A stretch of DNA of 38,102 nucleotides from Candidatus Vagococcus giribetii (GCF_017316185.1 NZ_JAFLVX010000007.1:381-38482), one strand, 5' to 3'. Counted from the stretch's first letter, positions 1 to 9,785 are shown. Notes: generated by a model not told the origin, from the letters alone. Made by a program: numbers and translations.

Positions 1-22
1 ATTTTAAAGAGTCCGCTGTCTC

Positions 23-51
23 TTGTTTAAATTTTGTTTACGGTATAAAAT
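23..51 (+). promoter_or_regulatory. Predicted sigma-A promoter for the teichoic-acid polymerase-like gene
   Basis: A TTGTTT -35 (23-28) lies 17 bases from a TAAAAT -10 (46-51). This would start transcription near 58, about 18 bases before the first usable TTG start. Motif reading only. Confidence 0.45.
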
Positions 52-75
52 AGACAACGATGATAGAAAAATCAC

Positions 76-3000
76 TTGAGAATAGTGGTTTTAAAAGAAA
101 GGATTGTTATTTGTTTGAAACAGAAGCTTAAAAAAATAAAAAATAGCCTATTCAAACGCTTTAAAAAAAGCAAATATTATTTTCCAATATTAAAAAAAAT
201 GTACACTGTAATGCGCATTGTACTACCAATTGATAAGAATTTAATTGTTTTTGAGAGTAATGTTGGAAAATCAATAGGGGATAGTCCTAAGGCTATATAT
301 GATAAATTACAAGAACTTGACTTACCTTATAAATATGTTTGGATTTATAATGGTTCAGACCCAATTTTTAATAATAATACTAAAACAGTTATACGACTGG
401 GATTTAAATATTACTATTATTTAGCTAAAGCAGGTTATTGGGTAAATAATCAAAACTTTCCAACATATTTAGTAAAGAGAAAAAAAACAGTTTATTTACA
501 AACTTGGCATGGTACTCCTTTAAAGAAAATGCAAAATGATTTAGACATTATTATTGGTAGAGATGCTACTTATCTAGAACGAGTCAACTTTGCTGTTAGT
601 CAATGGGACTATTTAATCTCTCCAAGTAAATATGCTACTGAACATTTTAAAACAGCATTTAATTATCATAAAGAAGTTTTAGAAGTTGGTTATCCAAGAA
701 ATGACATATTTTATCAGGAAGAATCAATTCTTGAATTTACTAAAAATAAAGTTAGAAAAAGTCTGGGATTAGAAGGTGAATTTAGAAAAATTATCCTTTA
801 TGCACCAACTTTTAGAGATGATTCACTATCAAAATTTAATTTAGAATTAAATTTTGATCAGTTTACAGAAGAATTGGCCGATGAATATTTACTACTTGTT
901 AGAGGTCATATGGCAACGGGGCAAAAAATTCAAATTCCTAAAAAATTTGAAGGAGATATATTGAACGTCTCTTCTTATCCAAATATTCAAGAATTATATT
1001 TGATTTCAGATTTGTGTGTTACTGATTATTCATCAGTTATGTTTGATTTTGCAAACACAAAAAGACCTGTACTTTTCTTTACATATGATTTAGATCATTA
1101 TAAAGATAATCTTCGCGGATTTTATATGGATTTCATGGAAGAGGCTCCAGGTACTTTAGCAAAAACAACAGAGGAGCTCATAGAAGCAATAAAGAAATTA
1201 GAAAATAAACCGTTATCAGATAAGTATCAAAGGTTTTTTGATAAGTATTGTTATTTAGAAGATGGTAGAGCAGCTGAAAGAGTAATAGAAAAGGTGTTTG
1301 TTCCTGATTTAGCAAAAGTGAAACGTCTAGTGAAACCTAATGATATTCAAGAAGAAGCAAATGTAAATATTGATATGTCAGTAATAAACGATTCTTTTAG
1401 TATAGACATAGATAAAAGTAATAAATTGATTTTATGTAATGATACGCTTTCAATTTCTCTTCCTAATACTGGGAGTAGCTATGTGTTAAGTGAAAATGAA
1501 CTTAATAATATATTCTCAGAAGATCAGGGGCAAGCAGTATTTATGATGGAGGGTCAAAAAGATTTTAATGTAGACAAATTTTTGTCAGAATCAATACTGT
1601 CTTTATCACTAAAAAATGATGTTTATTATTTATCAGTTAATCAGAAAAATAGACTAGTTGTGGATAAGAATCAAAGTCCTAATCTTACGGGGTATTATTT
1701 AAAGCATCGGGTCTTAAAAAATGAAATTACAGATGGTTATATTATATTTAATTTTGAAGCGATAACATTACAGAGTAAAAAGATTTGTATTAATCAAGTT
1801 TTGTGGGATAAACAAAGTAGAATTTTAAAAAAAGAAATGCTAGAAGAAGTTTTAACAGAAGAAATAAGTTCAGGTGTATATAAGCATACAGGGCAAGCGA
1901 TTTTTGATAGAGGCGATTTATTAAATCTGTCTGAAGAAACAGAGATTTGTGAAGAAGAAATACTAGAGCTTTGTTTTGGTATTGAAATTATTGAAAAAAA
2001 TAGTCAGCAAATTATTATCTGTGATCAATTTTGGTTAGATAAGGAAAATACGTATTCTGAAAAAATTGATCTTAATAATTTATATTGTCTGTCACTATTT
2101 TCTCCTGACGAACTAGGAAAGGCTATTTTAAAATTATCTTTTGTTTCAAAAAGTTTTTATAATAATCAAATTATAAATAATTCAGTAAATTTATCTAGCT
2201 ATCTTTCTGATGTTAGCGAAATAGATGAAGTTCAAACGTTTTTCTATAAAATGAACTATTTAGGGCTTGCAAAACTGAAGCCTAATATTATATCAGCGAT
2301 TGTTAAAAATGATAAGTTTGTACTGAAAAAACCACTAGTATTGGGTTCTTTGTATTTGAAAAATAAAGACTTAGAAAAAGAAATTTTGGTAAATGAAGTC
2401 GGTGATTATGAAATTAGTAAGAAAGATATTAATAGTGTGATTGGTATGTCAAACTCAATATCATTAGTTGATAGTAATCGACAACCTATTTCTGTAGATT
2501 TTTATAATCAATTATCAGGAGAGAATAGATTAGAATTATCAGGTTTAAAAAATAGTTATTATCTGTATAAAGGAATTGCTAATAATTTAAGAATCAGTAA
2601 AAACGTTCTTCCTTCGTATAAGAGCTATTATATAAACCATTCAACTGAAAAAATAACTTCAGATGGAACATTTTTTTCTATAGAGCTGACTGTCCGAACT
2701 CAGTTTTATGCGTTGGAGAGTGTTTTGGGAAGAGTTAAATTGAGAGGAACGAAAGTGTTTTCGGAAGTCAATGGTGAAGTTATTTCTACTAAACATCAAG
2801 TAAATGGATATGTTATTAATAAAGTCCGTTTAATATTCTCTGCAGAAAATATTTTTTCTGTAGCACGAAATGTAGAGAGTCGTTTATATAATTATGATAT
2901 ATTTGATTTTATGTTTTCTTTTACTTATCAGAATCAATCCGTGGATCCATTTGTTCTATATTTGAAGTTTGGCGATATAGTTGAAGAGACACTTCATTTA

Positions 3001-4221
3001 CATTCTGATAATATGTTTTTATTCTTTTACCCAACACTTAGTGGTAATCTATCAGCAAAAATGACACTTATCAGTGAAGAAGTTTATGAATACTACATAA
3101 AACAAATAGATAGACACTCTAACTTCCCAGGAAATAAAAAATTAGTAGTATTAGTCACAGAGTATCCTCATAAAGCACAAGATACGGGATTAGCCTATTT
3201 TAAATATTTAGTAGATAATCATTCAAATAAGCTTGATGTATATTATCTAATTAGCACCATTACAAAAGATATCGACAATTTGGAAGGTTATATGGATAAC
3301 GTGGTTTACTATAAATCTAAGGAACATATTGACGTTTTTCTAAATGCTGATATTTTAGCAAGTAGTCATGGAACTAACTATGCTTGTCCTGTAGTTGATA
3401 AAGTATCAAAAGTTATACTTCAAGAAAAATTTAAAGTTTTCTTACAACATGGAATATTAGGTGTCAGAGATATGACCCATTTATATGGAAAAAATGAAGA
3501 TAATCCATTTACAAACTTGTTTGTGACAAGTTCAGAACGTGAAAGAAAAATGATAATTGAAGAATTTGGATATAAATCTAATGAAGTTGTATTATCAGGG
3601 CTACCTCGTTTCGATCGATTGTTTGAAAATTTAAATAAAAATAAAAGTAAATTAGATACAGTAATAATAATGCCTTCCTGGAGAGAGGGACTGGACAATA
3701 AAACTCTTGATGAATTCAAACAATCGCTCTTTTTTAAATCCTTTAATGAATTATTGACTAGTGAAGAATTAAAAAATTTAGCAGAGAAAAATAAAATAGC
3801 ATTTAAATTTTATTTACATACTAATTTCCAAAAGTATACTTCATGTTTTACTTCTGATTTCATTGAAATATTAACTGAGGGGAAACAAACTGTACAAGAT
3901 CTTCTTATTGAAAGTGATTGTTTGATTACAGATTATTCAAGTGTAGGCTTAGACTTTGCTTTAATGGAAAAGCCAATAATTTATTATCAATTTGATAGTG
4001 AAATAAAAAATTCAAGAAATGTATTAAATCATCATTTTTTCCCGGGTGAGATTAAACGAACAGTTCATGATATAGTAACAGAATTTGAATATCTTGTTAA
4101 ACATCCTAAGATGAGAGAGCAACATCTTTCTAAACTAGATGATTTGTACTTATATCGTGATACACATGCAAATGATAGAATTTATGAGGCAATGATTAGA
4201 GAGTACAAGAACTATAAATAA
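76..4221 (+). CDS. Double-domain CDP-glycerol glycerophosphotransferase-like (teichoic-acid polymerase, TagF/TarL type) protein
   Basis: This 1381-residue protein carries two Glyphos_transf (TagF-like) domains. Domain 1 (about 55-410) shows QTWHGTP (142-148), VRGHM (275-279) and TDYSS (316-320). Domain 2 (about 1025-1375) shows LQHG (1123-1126), LHTN (1247-1250) and TDYSS (1285-1289). These His/Asp motifs are those of enzymes that transfer polyol phosphate from CDP-glycerol or CDP-ribitol to a growing teichoic-acid-like chain at the inner membrane face. The roughly 600-residue middle is not recognisable as a catalytic domain and contains an internal repeat (471-567 against 780-880). The start is uncertain: TTG at 76 has no good ribosome site, while TTG at 115 (residue 14) follows GAAAGGA at 97-103. 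The gene is strongly AT-rich, as is typical of variable surface-polymer loci. Polymer type and donor cannot be read from sequence; two domains suggest two transfer activities. Confidence 0.85.
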   Translation: MRIVVLKERIVICLKQKLKKIKNSLFKRFKKSKYYFPILKKMYTVMRIVLPIDKNLIVFESNVGKSIGDSPKAIYDKLQELDLPYKYVWIYNGSDPIFNNNTKTVIRLGFKYYYYLAKAGYWVNNQNFPTYLVKRKKTVYLQTWHGTPLKKMQNDLDIIIGRDATYLERVNFAVSQWDYLISPSKYATEHFKTAFNYHKEVLEVGYPRNDIFYQEESILEFTKNKVRKSLGLEGEFRKIILYAPTFRDDSLSKFNLELNFDQFTEELADEYLLLVRGHMATGQKIQIPKKFEGDILNVSSYPNIQELYLISDLCVTDYSSVMFDFANTKRPVLFFTYDLDHYKDNLRGFYMDFMEEAPGTLAKTTEELIEAIKKLENKPLSDKYQRFFDKYCYLEDGRAAERVIEKVFVPDLAKVKRLVKPNDIQEEANVNIDMSVINDSFSIDIDKSNKLILCNDTLSISLPNTGSSYVLSENELNNIFSEDQGQAVFMMEGQKDFNVDKFLSESILSLSLKNDVYYLSVNQKNRLVVDKNQSPNLTGYYLKHRVLKNEITDGYIIFNFEAITLQSKKICINQVLWDKQSRILKKEMLEEVLTEEISSGVYKHTGQAIFDRGDLLNLSEETEICEEEILELCFGIEIIEKNSQQIIICDQFWLDKENTYSEKIDLNNLYCLSLFSPDELGKAILKLSFVSKSFYNNQIINNSVNLSSYLSDVSEIDEVQTFFYKMNYLGLAKLKPNIISAIVKNDKFVLKKPLVLGSLYLKNKDLEKEILVNEVGDYEISKKDINSVIGMSNSISLVDSNRQPISVDFYNQLSGENRLELSGLKNSYYLYKGIANNLRISKNVLPSYKSYYINHSTEKITSDGTFFSIELTVRTQFYALESVLGRVKLRGTKVFSEVNGEVISTKHQVNGYVINKVRLIFSAENIFSVARNVESRLYNYDIFDFMFSFTYQNQSVDPFVLYLKFGDIVEETLHLHSDNMFLFFYPTLSGNLSAKMTLISEEVYEYYIKQIDRHSNFPGNKKLVVLVTEYPHKAQDTGLAYFKYLVDNHSNKLDVYYLISTITKDIDNLEGYMDNVVYYKSKEHIDVFLNADILASSHGTNYACPVVDKVSKVILQEKFKVFLQHGILGVRDMTHLYGKNEDNPFTNLFVTSSERERKMIIEEFGYKSNEVVLSGLPRFDRLFENLNKNKSKLDTVIIMPSWREGLDNKTLDEFKQSLFFKSFNELLTSEELKNLAEKNKIAFKFYLHTNFQKYTSCFTSDFIEILTEGKQTVQDLLIESDCLITDYSSVGLDFALMEKPIIYYQFDSEIKNSRNVLNHHFFPGEIKRTVHDIVTEFEYLVKHPKMREQHLSKLDDLYLYRDTHANDRIYEAMIREYKNYK

Positions 4222-4245
4222 AAGAATATTTAGTAATGTTTTTTT

Positions 4246-4282
4246 AGACTGATATACTTAAATAAGTTATCAGTCTTTTTTT
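4246..4282 (+). terminator. Intrinsic terminator after the polymerase-like gene
   Basis: AGACTGATA (4246-4254) pairs with TATCAGTCT (4268-4276), with an inner ACTT/AAGT extension, followed by a run of T to 4282. Confidence 0.85.
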
Positions 4283-4348
4283 AGGAATATAGGAAACTAC
4301 ATCCCTAAAAACAAGTAAATTATTAAAATATATCCTAGAAACAATAGG

Positions 4349-4375
4349 TTGTTTAAATAGTGAAATCAGTATAAT
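4349..4375 (+). promoter_or_regulatory. Predicted promoter for the DUF6020-like gene
   Basis: A perfect TATAAT -10 at 4370-4375 lies 15 bases after TTGTTT (4349-4354). The spacing is short, but the upstream terminator supports a separate start here. Confidence 0.45.
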
Positions 4376-4413
4376 ATAAATAAGTTAGTAGTAATTATAT
4401 AGGAGGCCTTTTT

Positions 4414-6315
4414 ATGAAAAATCGAGATTATATCATACTCGTAAGTCAGTCTATTTTTTTTACAATAGGACTGTTATTTATCTTTGATGATAGTAAACCT
4501 TTTGAAGTAGCTTTTAAAAATAGCATGATGAAGAGTGGAGTATTATCAACAGTATTATTTTTAAGTTTTTTTTATATCTTATATACTAAAAAAACATTTT
4601 TTTATGAGATAAAGCTGTCTTTCATCCAGTGGTTAATTAGTTTATTCTTAGCATTTAATCAGCTTTTCAGAGTATCTTTACAATCAACTCAAAATTTAGA
4701 TGTGATATTTAAATCAATACCAAATGTAATTGTAAGCCTAATAATTTTGTATACCTTTACTTTTATATTTAATACTATTCAAGGAGTCATTGAGAAGTTA
4801 TTACAAAGAGAATATAGTCCGTTGGAATCCGAATCTAAAATAATGAATAAGTTTTATAAGAACCCTTTTCTATTCTCATTTATACTTATTATTATTTGTT
4901 GGATACCAATAATATTAATCAATTATCCTAGTATTTTAGTGGTAGATGCTTTTAGACAAATGCGCCAGTACTATGGTGAGGTTCCAATTGCTAATGCGCA
5001 TCCACCAATTCATACAATAATGTTTGGTCTAAGTATTGATTTAGGTCGAAAACTTGGTTCAGCGGATTTGGGTTTGTTTTTAAGTAATGTTCCTCAGATT
5101 TTATTAACTGCAACTGGGTTTTCTTTAACAAGTGTAACATTAAAGCGATTGAGGGTTCCTAAATTTATACTATATATTAATCTCATTATTGGGTGTTTTA
5201 GCCCAGCTATTTTAGGAATGTTGATGGTCAGTACAAAGGATTTACTTTTTTCAAGTTCAGTTTTAGTTCTTTATAATATTGTAGTTCTTTATCTAATTAT
5301 TGAAAATAAAAAAGTTAAAGATAGAGTATTCTACGGTATATTCTTTATTATTATGTCAACGCTAGTGATACTATTCAGAAAAAATGGAATTTTCATGATT
5401 TATCCAATACTTTTAATTTTTATGATTAAAACAATAATCAGTACTGTTAGTGTAATAAAAAATAAAGGTAAAGATAAGACAAGCATACTGATTTCATTGG
5501 GGGTTACTGTGATTCTGTTTATTCCGATTTTTCTTTCTCAAAAAATAGATAACGCACTGGAAATGAAGTATTCGATGGAAGAAGATGTGAAAAAAAGTGA
5601 GATGCTCTCAATTCCATTTCAGCAAACTGCACGCTATGTAAAAAAATATCCTGAAGAAGTTACTAGCTCTGAAGAGAAAGTTATTAGAAAAGTACTAGAT
5701 TACGAGAACCTCGAAAAACTTTATGTACCACACGTCTCAGACAATGTGAAACGAACAAACCCGAGAGATACAACAAAGGAAGAATTTAGAGAGTACTTTA
5801 TAACTTGGTATAAAATGTTTTTAAAACATCCAGAAGTATATGTTGAAGCTACAGCAAGTCAGAATTATTATATGTTTAGTTTTGAAAATCTGAATAATTA
5901 TTATATGTATCTAGAAAATGGATATTATAAAAAGAAAAATGTTCCAGAGGGAGAGAAATATCAAGAGATAATGTCTAAATTAGGGATAACTCATAGAGAT
6001 AATAAAATGGGAATTCAGGCTAATTTAGTTAGAGTATATAAAATGATTGATAGTATACCTATTTTGAATTTTATTAGTAATTTTTCTGTTTGGATTGTAC
6101 TGTTATTATTAATGTTTGGTATTTCAATAAAGAAAAAATGTTATCAAACTTTACTATTAACAATTCCAATGATAATGCTTTTAGCAACGATATTTGCAGG
6201 TCCCATAATAAGAGGGTATGTGAGATATGGATTACCATTTATTTTAGTAGGCCCACTTTTAATAGGCATGTTATTTTTCGAAACGAATAAAGAGAAAAAT
6301 AAAATAATTTTGTAA
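4414..6315 (+). CDS. DUF6020-type multispanning membrane protein, possibly GT-C-like
   Basis: 633 residues. Hydrophobic segments cover about 5-125, 150-375 and 550-625, and a soluble loop of about 170 residues lies between the last two groups. Motifs I recognise from the DUF6020 family follow the membrane segment at 155-170: NYPS (170-173), VDAFRQ (D178 in the loop) and NAHPPIH (194-200). An acidic residue in the first large external loop plus many membrane helices resembles GT-C glycosyltransferases that use lipid-linked sugars, but that role is inference and no substrate can be assigned. The start has AGGAGG at 4401-4406, seven bases ahead of ATG. The gene has its own promoter and terminator and shares the marked AT-richness of the upstream polymerase-like gene, so both may serve one surface-polymer pathway. 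Confidence 0.65.
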   Translation: MKNRDYIILVSQSIFFTIGLLFIFDDSKPFEVAFKNSMMKSGVLSTVLFLSFFYILYTKKTFFYEIKLSFIQWLISLFLAFNQLFRVSLQSTQNLDVIFKSIPNVIVSLIILYTFTFIFNTIQGVIEKLLQREYSPLESESKIMNKFYKNPFLFSFILIIICWIPIILINYPSILVVDAFRQMRQYYGEVPIANAHPPIHTIMFGLSIDLGRKLGSADLGLFLSNVPQILLTATGFSLTSVTLKRLRVPKFILYINLIIGCFSPAILGMLMVSTKDLLFSSSVLVLYNIVVLYLIIENKKVKDRVFYGIFFIIMSTLVILFRKNGIFMIYPILLIFMIKTIISTVSVIKNKGKDKTSILISLGVTVILFIPIFLSQKIDNALEMKYSMEEDVKKSEMLSIPFQQTARYVKKYPEEVTSSEEKVIRKVLDYENLEKLYVPHVSDNVKRTNPRDTTKEEFREYFITWYKMFLKHPEVYVEATASQNYYMFSFENLNNYYMYLENGYYKKKNVPEGEKYQEIMSKLGITHRDNKMGIQANLVRVYKMIDSIPILNFISNFSVWIVLLLLMFGISIKKKCYQTLLLTIPMIMLLATIFAGPIIRGYVRYGLPFILVGPLLIGMLFFETNKEKNKIIL

Positions 6316-6367
6316 GTGTTATTAATGTTTAAGTCGTTTACTATAGTGTAATCATATATCTATAAAT

Positions 6368-6416
6368 CATGAAATGAAGCTATTAATAAATTCATTTCAT
6401 GGTTTTTAATTTTTTA
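6368..6416 (+). terminator. Intrinsic terminator after the DUF6020-like gene
   Basis: An 11-bp stem, CATGAAATGAA (6368-6378) with TTCATTTCATG (6391-6401), is followed by GTTTTTAATTTTTT. Confidence 0.8.
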
Positions 6417-6493
6417 GTGAATCATTCGATAGAAAAGACTATCTATTATAGAAATATTAGTTCTCCTTGTGAGAGATTAAGGTTTTATATAAA

Positions 6494-6522
6494 TTCACTT
6501 TGAGTAAATATCATGCTATAAT
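6494..6522 (+). promoter_or_regulatory. Extended -10 promoter for prfC
   Basis: TATAAT at 6517-6522 is preceded by TGC (6514-6516), an extended -10. TTCACT at 6494-6499 is a weak -35 at 17-bp spacing. Confidence 0.55.
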
Positions 6523-6581
6523 TAACAATGTTTTGATAACAAGTAACTTTAGATAATTATGAAATAGTTAAGGAGAATATT

Positions 6582-8159
6582 ATGGCTTTTAACCAACAAC
6601 ATGAAGTTGATCGTAGAAGAACATTTGCGATTATTTCCCATCCGGATGCTGGGAAAACAACAATTACTGAGCAATTACTTTTATTCGGTGGAGCTATTCG
6701 TAGCGCGGGTACTGTAAAGGGTAAAAAAACAGGAAATTTTGCCAAGTCTGACTGGATGGATATTGAGAAACAAAGAGGGATTTCTGTTACCAGTTCAGTG
6801 ATGCAATTTGATTTTGATGACAAACGAGTTAATATTTTAGATACACCTGGACATGAGGATTTTTCTGAAGATACGTATCGTACCCTGATGGCAGTGGATA
6901 GTGCTGTTATGGTGGTTGATAGTGCTAAAGGGATTGAGGCACAAACTAAGAAATTATTCCAAGTTTGTCGTATGCGCGGGATTCCAATTTTCACCTTCAT
7001 TAATAAATTAGATAGAGATGGTCGTGAGCCATTAGATTTATTAGAAGAGTTAGAAGAAGTATTAGAGATTGATTCATATCCAATGAACTGGCCGATTGGT
7101 ATGGGAAAAGGATTTGAAGGCTTATATGATATTTTCAACAAACGTGTTGAAGTTCATCGTCCAGAACGATTCGATGGTGAGAGATTCTTACCATTGAATG
7201 AAGAGATGTCCTTAGAGATGGATCATCCTTTAAAACAACTATCGATTTTTGATCAAGTTCAAGAAGATGTAGAATTATTACTAGAAGCAGGAAATGAGTT
7301 TTCAGAGGAAAAAATTGCTAAAGGTGAATTAACACCAGTTTTTTTTGGATCGGCTTTAACAAACTTTGGTGTAGAGACTTTCTTAGAAACATTTTTACAA
7401 TTTGCACCTGCTCCTTCAGCTCATAAAACAAAAAATGAGGAAGAAGTTAGTCCTTACAGTGAAGATTTTTCAGGCTTTGTCTTTAAAATCCAAGCCAATA
7501 TGAATCCAGCTCACCGTGACCGTATTGCTTTTGTTCGTATTTGTTCAGGTTCTTTTGAGCGTGGTATGGACGTGAAATTATCTCGTGATGGCAAAAAAAT
7601 TAAACTAAATAATTCGACGCAGTTTATGGCGGATTCTCGTGAACAAGTTGAAGAAGCTGTTGCTGGAGATATTATTGGTTTGTATGATACTGGAAACTAT
7701 CAAATAGGAGACACGATTTACACAGGTAAAGATAAAATCGAATTTGAAGATTTACCATCATTTACACCTGAATTATTTATGCGAGTAACAGCTAAAAACG
7801 TTATGAAGCAAAAATCATTCTATAAAGGATTAAATCAGCTAGTTCAAGAGGGTGCTATTCAGCTTTATAAAACCTATTTAACAGAAGATTTCATTATCGG
7901 CGCTGTTGGACAATTACAGTTTGAGGTGTTTAAACACCGTATGCAAGGTGAGTACAACACAGAAGTGATTATGGAACCAATGGGTACTAAAATCGCTCGT
8001 TGGATTGAACCAGAGCAACTAGATGAAAAGATGAGTTCAAGTCGAAATATTTTAGCAAAAGACCGTTTCGACCAACCATTATTCTTATTTGAAAATCAAT
8101 TTGCAATGCGTTGGTTTGCTGATAAGTATCCAGAAGTTACGTTGAAAAGTTTGTTATAA
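6582..8159 (+). CDS. prfC: Peptide chain release factor 3 (RF3)
   Basis: A 525-residue translational GTPase that recycles RF1/RF2 from the ribosome after termination. The G domain shows the P-loop SHPDAGKTT (19-27), the RF3-typical [10 protein letters not shown] switch region (about 64-73), DTPGHEDF (87-94) and NKLD (141-144), followed by the beta-barrel and C-terminal domains. The motif set and full family length separate it from EF-G and LepA. The start ATG follows AAGGAG (6570-6575) at six bases. It is a single-gene unit bounded by an upstream terminator with its own extended -10 promoter, and a strong downstream terminator. GC content and codon use are more even than in the two genes before it. 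Confidence 0.97.
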   Translation: MAFNQQHEVDRRRTFAIISHPDAGKTTITEQLLLFGGAIRSAGTVKGKKTGNFAKSDWMDIEKQRGISVTSSVMQFDFDDKRVNILDTPGHEDFSEDTYRTLMAVDSAVMVVDSAKGIEAQTKKLFQVCRMRGIPIFTFINKLDRDGREPLDLLEELEEVLEIDSYPMNWPIGMGKGFEGLYDIFNKRVEVHRPERFDGERFLPLNEEMSLEMDHPLKQLSIFDQVQEDVELLLEAGNEFSEEKIAKGELTPVFFGSALTNFGVETFLETFLQFAPAPSAHKTKNEEEVSPYSEDFSGFVFKIQANMNPAHRDRIAFVRICSGSFERGMDVKLSRDGKKIKLNNSTQFMADSREQVEEAVAGDIIGLYDTGNYQIGDTIYTGKDKIEFEDLPSFTPELFMRVTAKNVMKQKSFYKGLNQLVQEGAIQLYKTYLTEDFIIGAVGQLQFEVFKHRMQGEYNTEVIMEPMGTKIARWIEPEQLDEKMSSSRNILAKDRFDQPLFLFENQFAMRWFADKYPEVTLKSLL

Positions 8160-8210
8160 AAAGCTTTATCTCAATGTAGGTTTAATTGATAGAATGGTTA
8201 AACAAATTTT

Positions 8211-8253
8211 AAAAGGCAACGAAGGTCGATCGACTTTAGTTGCCTTTTTTTCT
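8211..8253 (+). terminator. Strong intrinsic terminator of prfC
   Basis: AAAAGGCAAC (8211-8220) pairs with GTTGCCTTTT (8239-8248). A second inner stem, AAGGTCG/CGACTTT, extends it, and T runs follow to 8253. Confidence 0.9.
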
Positions 8254-8312
8254 ATTTTGTTAATGCTATCTTATAATATGTAATTTTGAAAACAAGCAAA
8301 ACAACAAGAAAC

Positions 8313-8373
8313 CCTGTTGAAAAATAGCTTGATTTATCAACAGGATTTAGTGTATAGCCAAAAAAGGTTATAC
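8313..8373. repeat. Two adjacent small inverted repeats in the prfC-acyltransferase gap
   Basis: CCTGTTGA (8313-8320) pairs perfectly with TCAACAGG (8337-8344). Just after it, GTATAGCC (8352-8359) pairs with GGTTATAC (8366-8373), one wobble, across an A6 loop. Neither has a T tail on the plus strand. The gap 8160-8459 otherwise holds only the two flanking terminators. Confidence 0.4.
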
Positions 8374-8389
8374 TGGTTCCACTTTTAAT

Positions 8390-8432
8390 GAATTAAAAAG
8401 GATTAATGAATCAATTTTAGATTCACTAATCC
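8390..8432 (-). terminator. Intrinsic terminator for the minus-strand acyltransferase
   Basis: GGATTAATGAATC (8400-8412) pairs with GATTCACTAATCC (8420-8432), one mismatch. Read on the minus strand it ends in CTTTTTAATT. Confidence 0.75.
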
Positions 8433-8459
8433 TTAGTTTGTTAATGTATAATTCATGGT

Positions 8460-9506
8460 TTATATTTGTTTATAAACTGAAGGAGAGAGTAGTTTATTGA
8501 TTTGTGGCATTAAATATTGATCAAATAAAATTGCCATAATAAGACTAGAAATAAAACTAATTGTAATAAAAGTAAAGAAATGAGAATTAACACCTAGATG
8601 AGTAAGAAGCATCATAGGGATTCGTTGAAGTGTATAAATACTAAATATGTGAGTTCCCAAGAAATGTAGAAAAGAATTATTCAAGCTAACTTTCATTGTG
8701 AATAATAAAATAAAAATCATAAAACAGCCCATCCAAATAGTATAATATTTAATATTATTAAATATTTCTGGTCTGGTTAAAACTGAAAGTAGTAATGTTA
8801 CAGCAAGTATACTTAAATAAATAATATTGTTTTTTAAGTATTTTTCAATTTTTTTATATATCAGTGAGTAAAAAATACCAAAAGGATAGCAAATAATAGT
8901 ATTGTATGTATATGCAGGTCTATCAATCCTCATAGAAATATAAACAACACCTATTGTTAGTAGTGTAAGTAAAAATAAAGATAACCAATTATTCTTGAGT
9001 GATTTGAAGCAGATAAGTGTGAAGAAATATAATATTATAATAGCTGTAATATACCAATTACTATTACCAATCGAACCCAATGTTGTCAAAGCAAATAAAA
9101 AGTTTTTGAGAGTTATTGTGTTACCAATAATCATATTAGTTAACAAAAATAAAAATACGGCAATGTCAACTTGTATAAATAATGTGATTATTTTTTTGGG
9201 AAATGTATTGAGGTAGTTATGTCCTTTTCGTTTAATACTTTCCATTACACCAAACCCAGAATAAAACAAAAAAGTTACAACAATTGCTTGATTTAGAAAT
9301 GATGAAATGAAAAGAAAGGTGTCATGATATGGTCCTGATAAATTCATATAACTTTTGGCGTGAGACAAAAAAACAAGAAAAACAAAAATACCATTGATAG
9401 TTGTTGTTTGCTTTTTGTCTAAATAATTTGTAAAAATAGAGTCATTATCTATAAATTTAGCGTTTGCAAAAATAGAGATGACCAATAATAAGAATATAAT
9501 TGACAT
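8460..9506 (-). CDS. Acyltransferase family 3 integral membrane protein (probable O-acyltransferase)
   Basis: 348 residues, almost wholly hydrophobic, about ten predicted helices. The N-terminal part has the family pattern: a helix ending VFLSHAKSYM with the conserved His at 49, then a YSGFGVMESIKRKG loop near 82-95. Family members move acetyl or other acyl groups onto extracellular sugars, peptidoglycan or other envelope molecules; the acceptor here is unknown. Read on its own strand the start ATG is preceded by GAAAGGA. The gene has its own promoter and a terminator, so it is monocistronic. It is AT-rich and inserted between conserved housekeeping genes, which fits the variable surface genes at the left end of the window. 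Confidence 0.8.
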   Translation of the reverse strand: MSIIFLLLVISIFANAKFIDNDSIFTNYLDKKQTTTINGIFVFLVFLSHAKSYMNLSGPYHDTFLFISSFLNQAIVVTFLFYSGFGVMESIKRKGHNYLNTFPKKIITLFIQVDIAVFLFLLTNMIIGNTITLKNFLFALTTLGSIGNSNWYITAIIILYFFTLICFKSLKNNWLSLFLLTLLTIGVVYISMRIDRPAYTYNTIICYPFGIFYSLIYKKIEKYLKNNIIYLSILAVTLLLSVLTRPEIFNNIKYYTIWMGCFMIFILLFTMKVSLNNSFLHFLGTHIFSIYTLQRIPMMLLTHLGVNSHFFTFITISFISSLIMAILFDQYLMPQINKLLSPSVYKQI

Positions 9507-9608
9507 GGTGAGATTCCTTTCGAGAAGTCTAAATGGTTTATTTGTTAGTAAAAATTTAAGACTAAAGATTACTTTTAGTTTAAATGATTAAGTATAATTA
9601 ACTATTAC

Positions 9609-9638
9609 ATTATAGATTAGAGGAACAAGTGTAATCAA
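9609..9638 (-). promoter_or_regulatory. Predicted promoter for the acyltransferase gene
   Basis: On the minus strand TTGATT (9638-9633) and TATAAT (9614-9609) are 18 bases apart. This gives a leader of about 95 bases. Confidence 0.5.
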
Positions 9639-9732
9639 GATGGATTTCTTTAAAATATTGTTTTTTTTCAATATTTTTTGATATAGATGAAAAAGTATTC
9701 AGAGAAAAAGATTCGTACCTCTGATGGTGGCA

Positions 9733-9785
9733 AGAAAAATAGCCATGAGTAAATACATTTTAAGAATGTATACTCATGGCTATTA
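9733..9785 (-). terminator. Long intrinsic terminator of the DUF1827 gene
   Basis: A roughly 20-bp near-perfect stem (9738-9759 with 9764-9783, one bulge) built on AATAGCCATGAGT is followed on the minus strand by ATTTTTCTTG. Confidence 0.85.

Noticed and set aside
6557-7141. 194-codon minus-strand open frame opposite prfC
   Set aside because: It is the antisense shadow of a well-supported RF3 gene, and its sequence is unlike natural protein.
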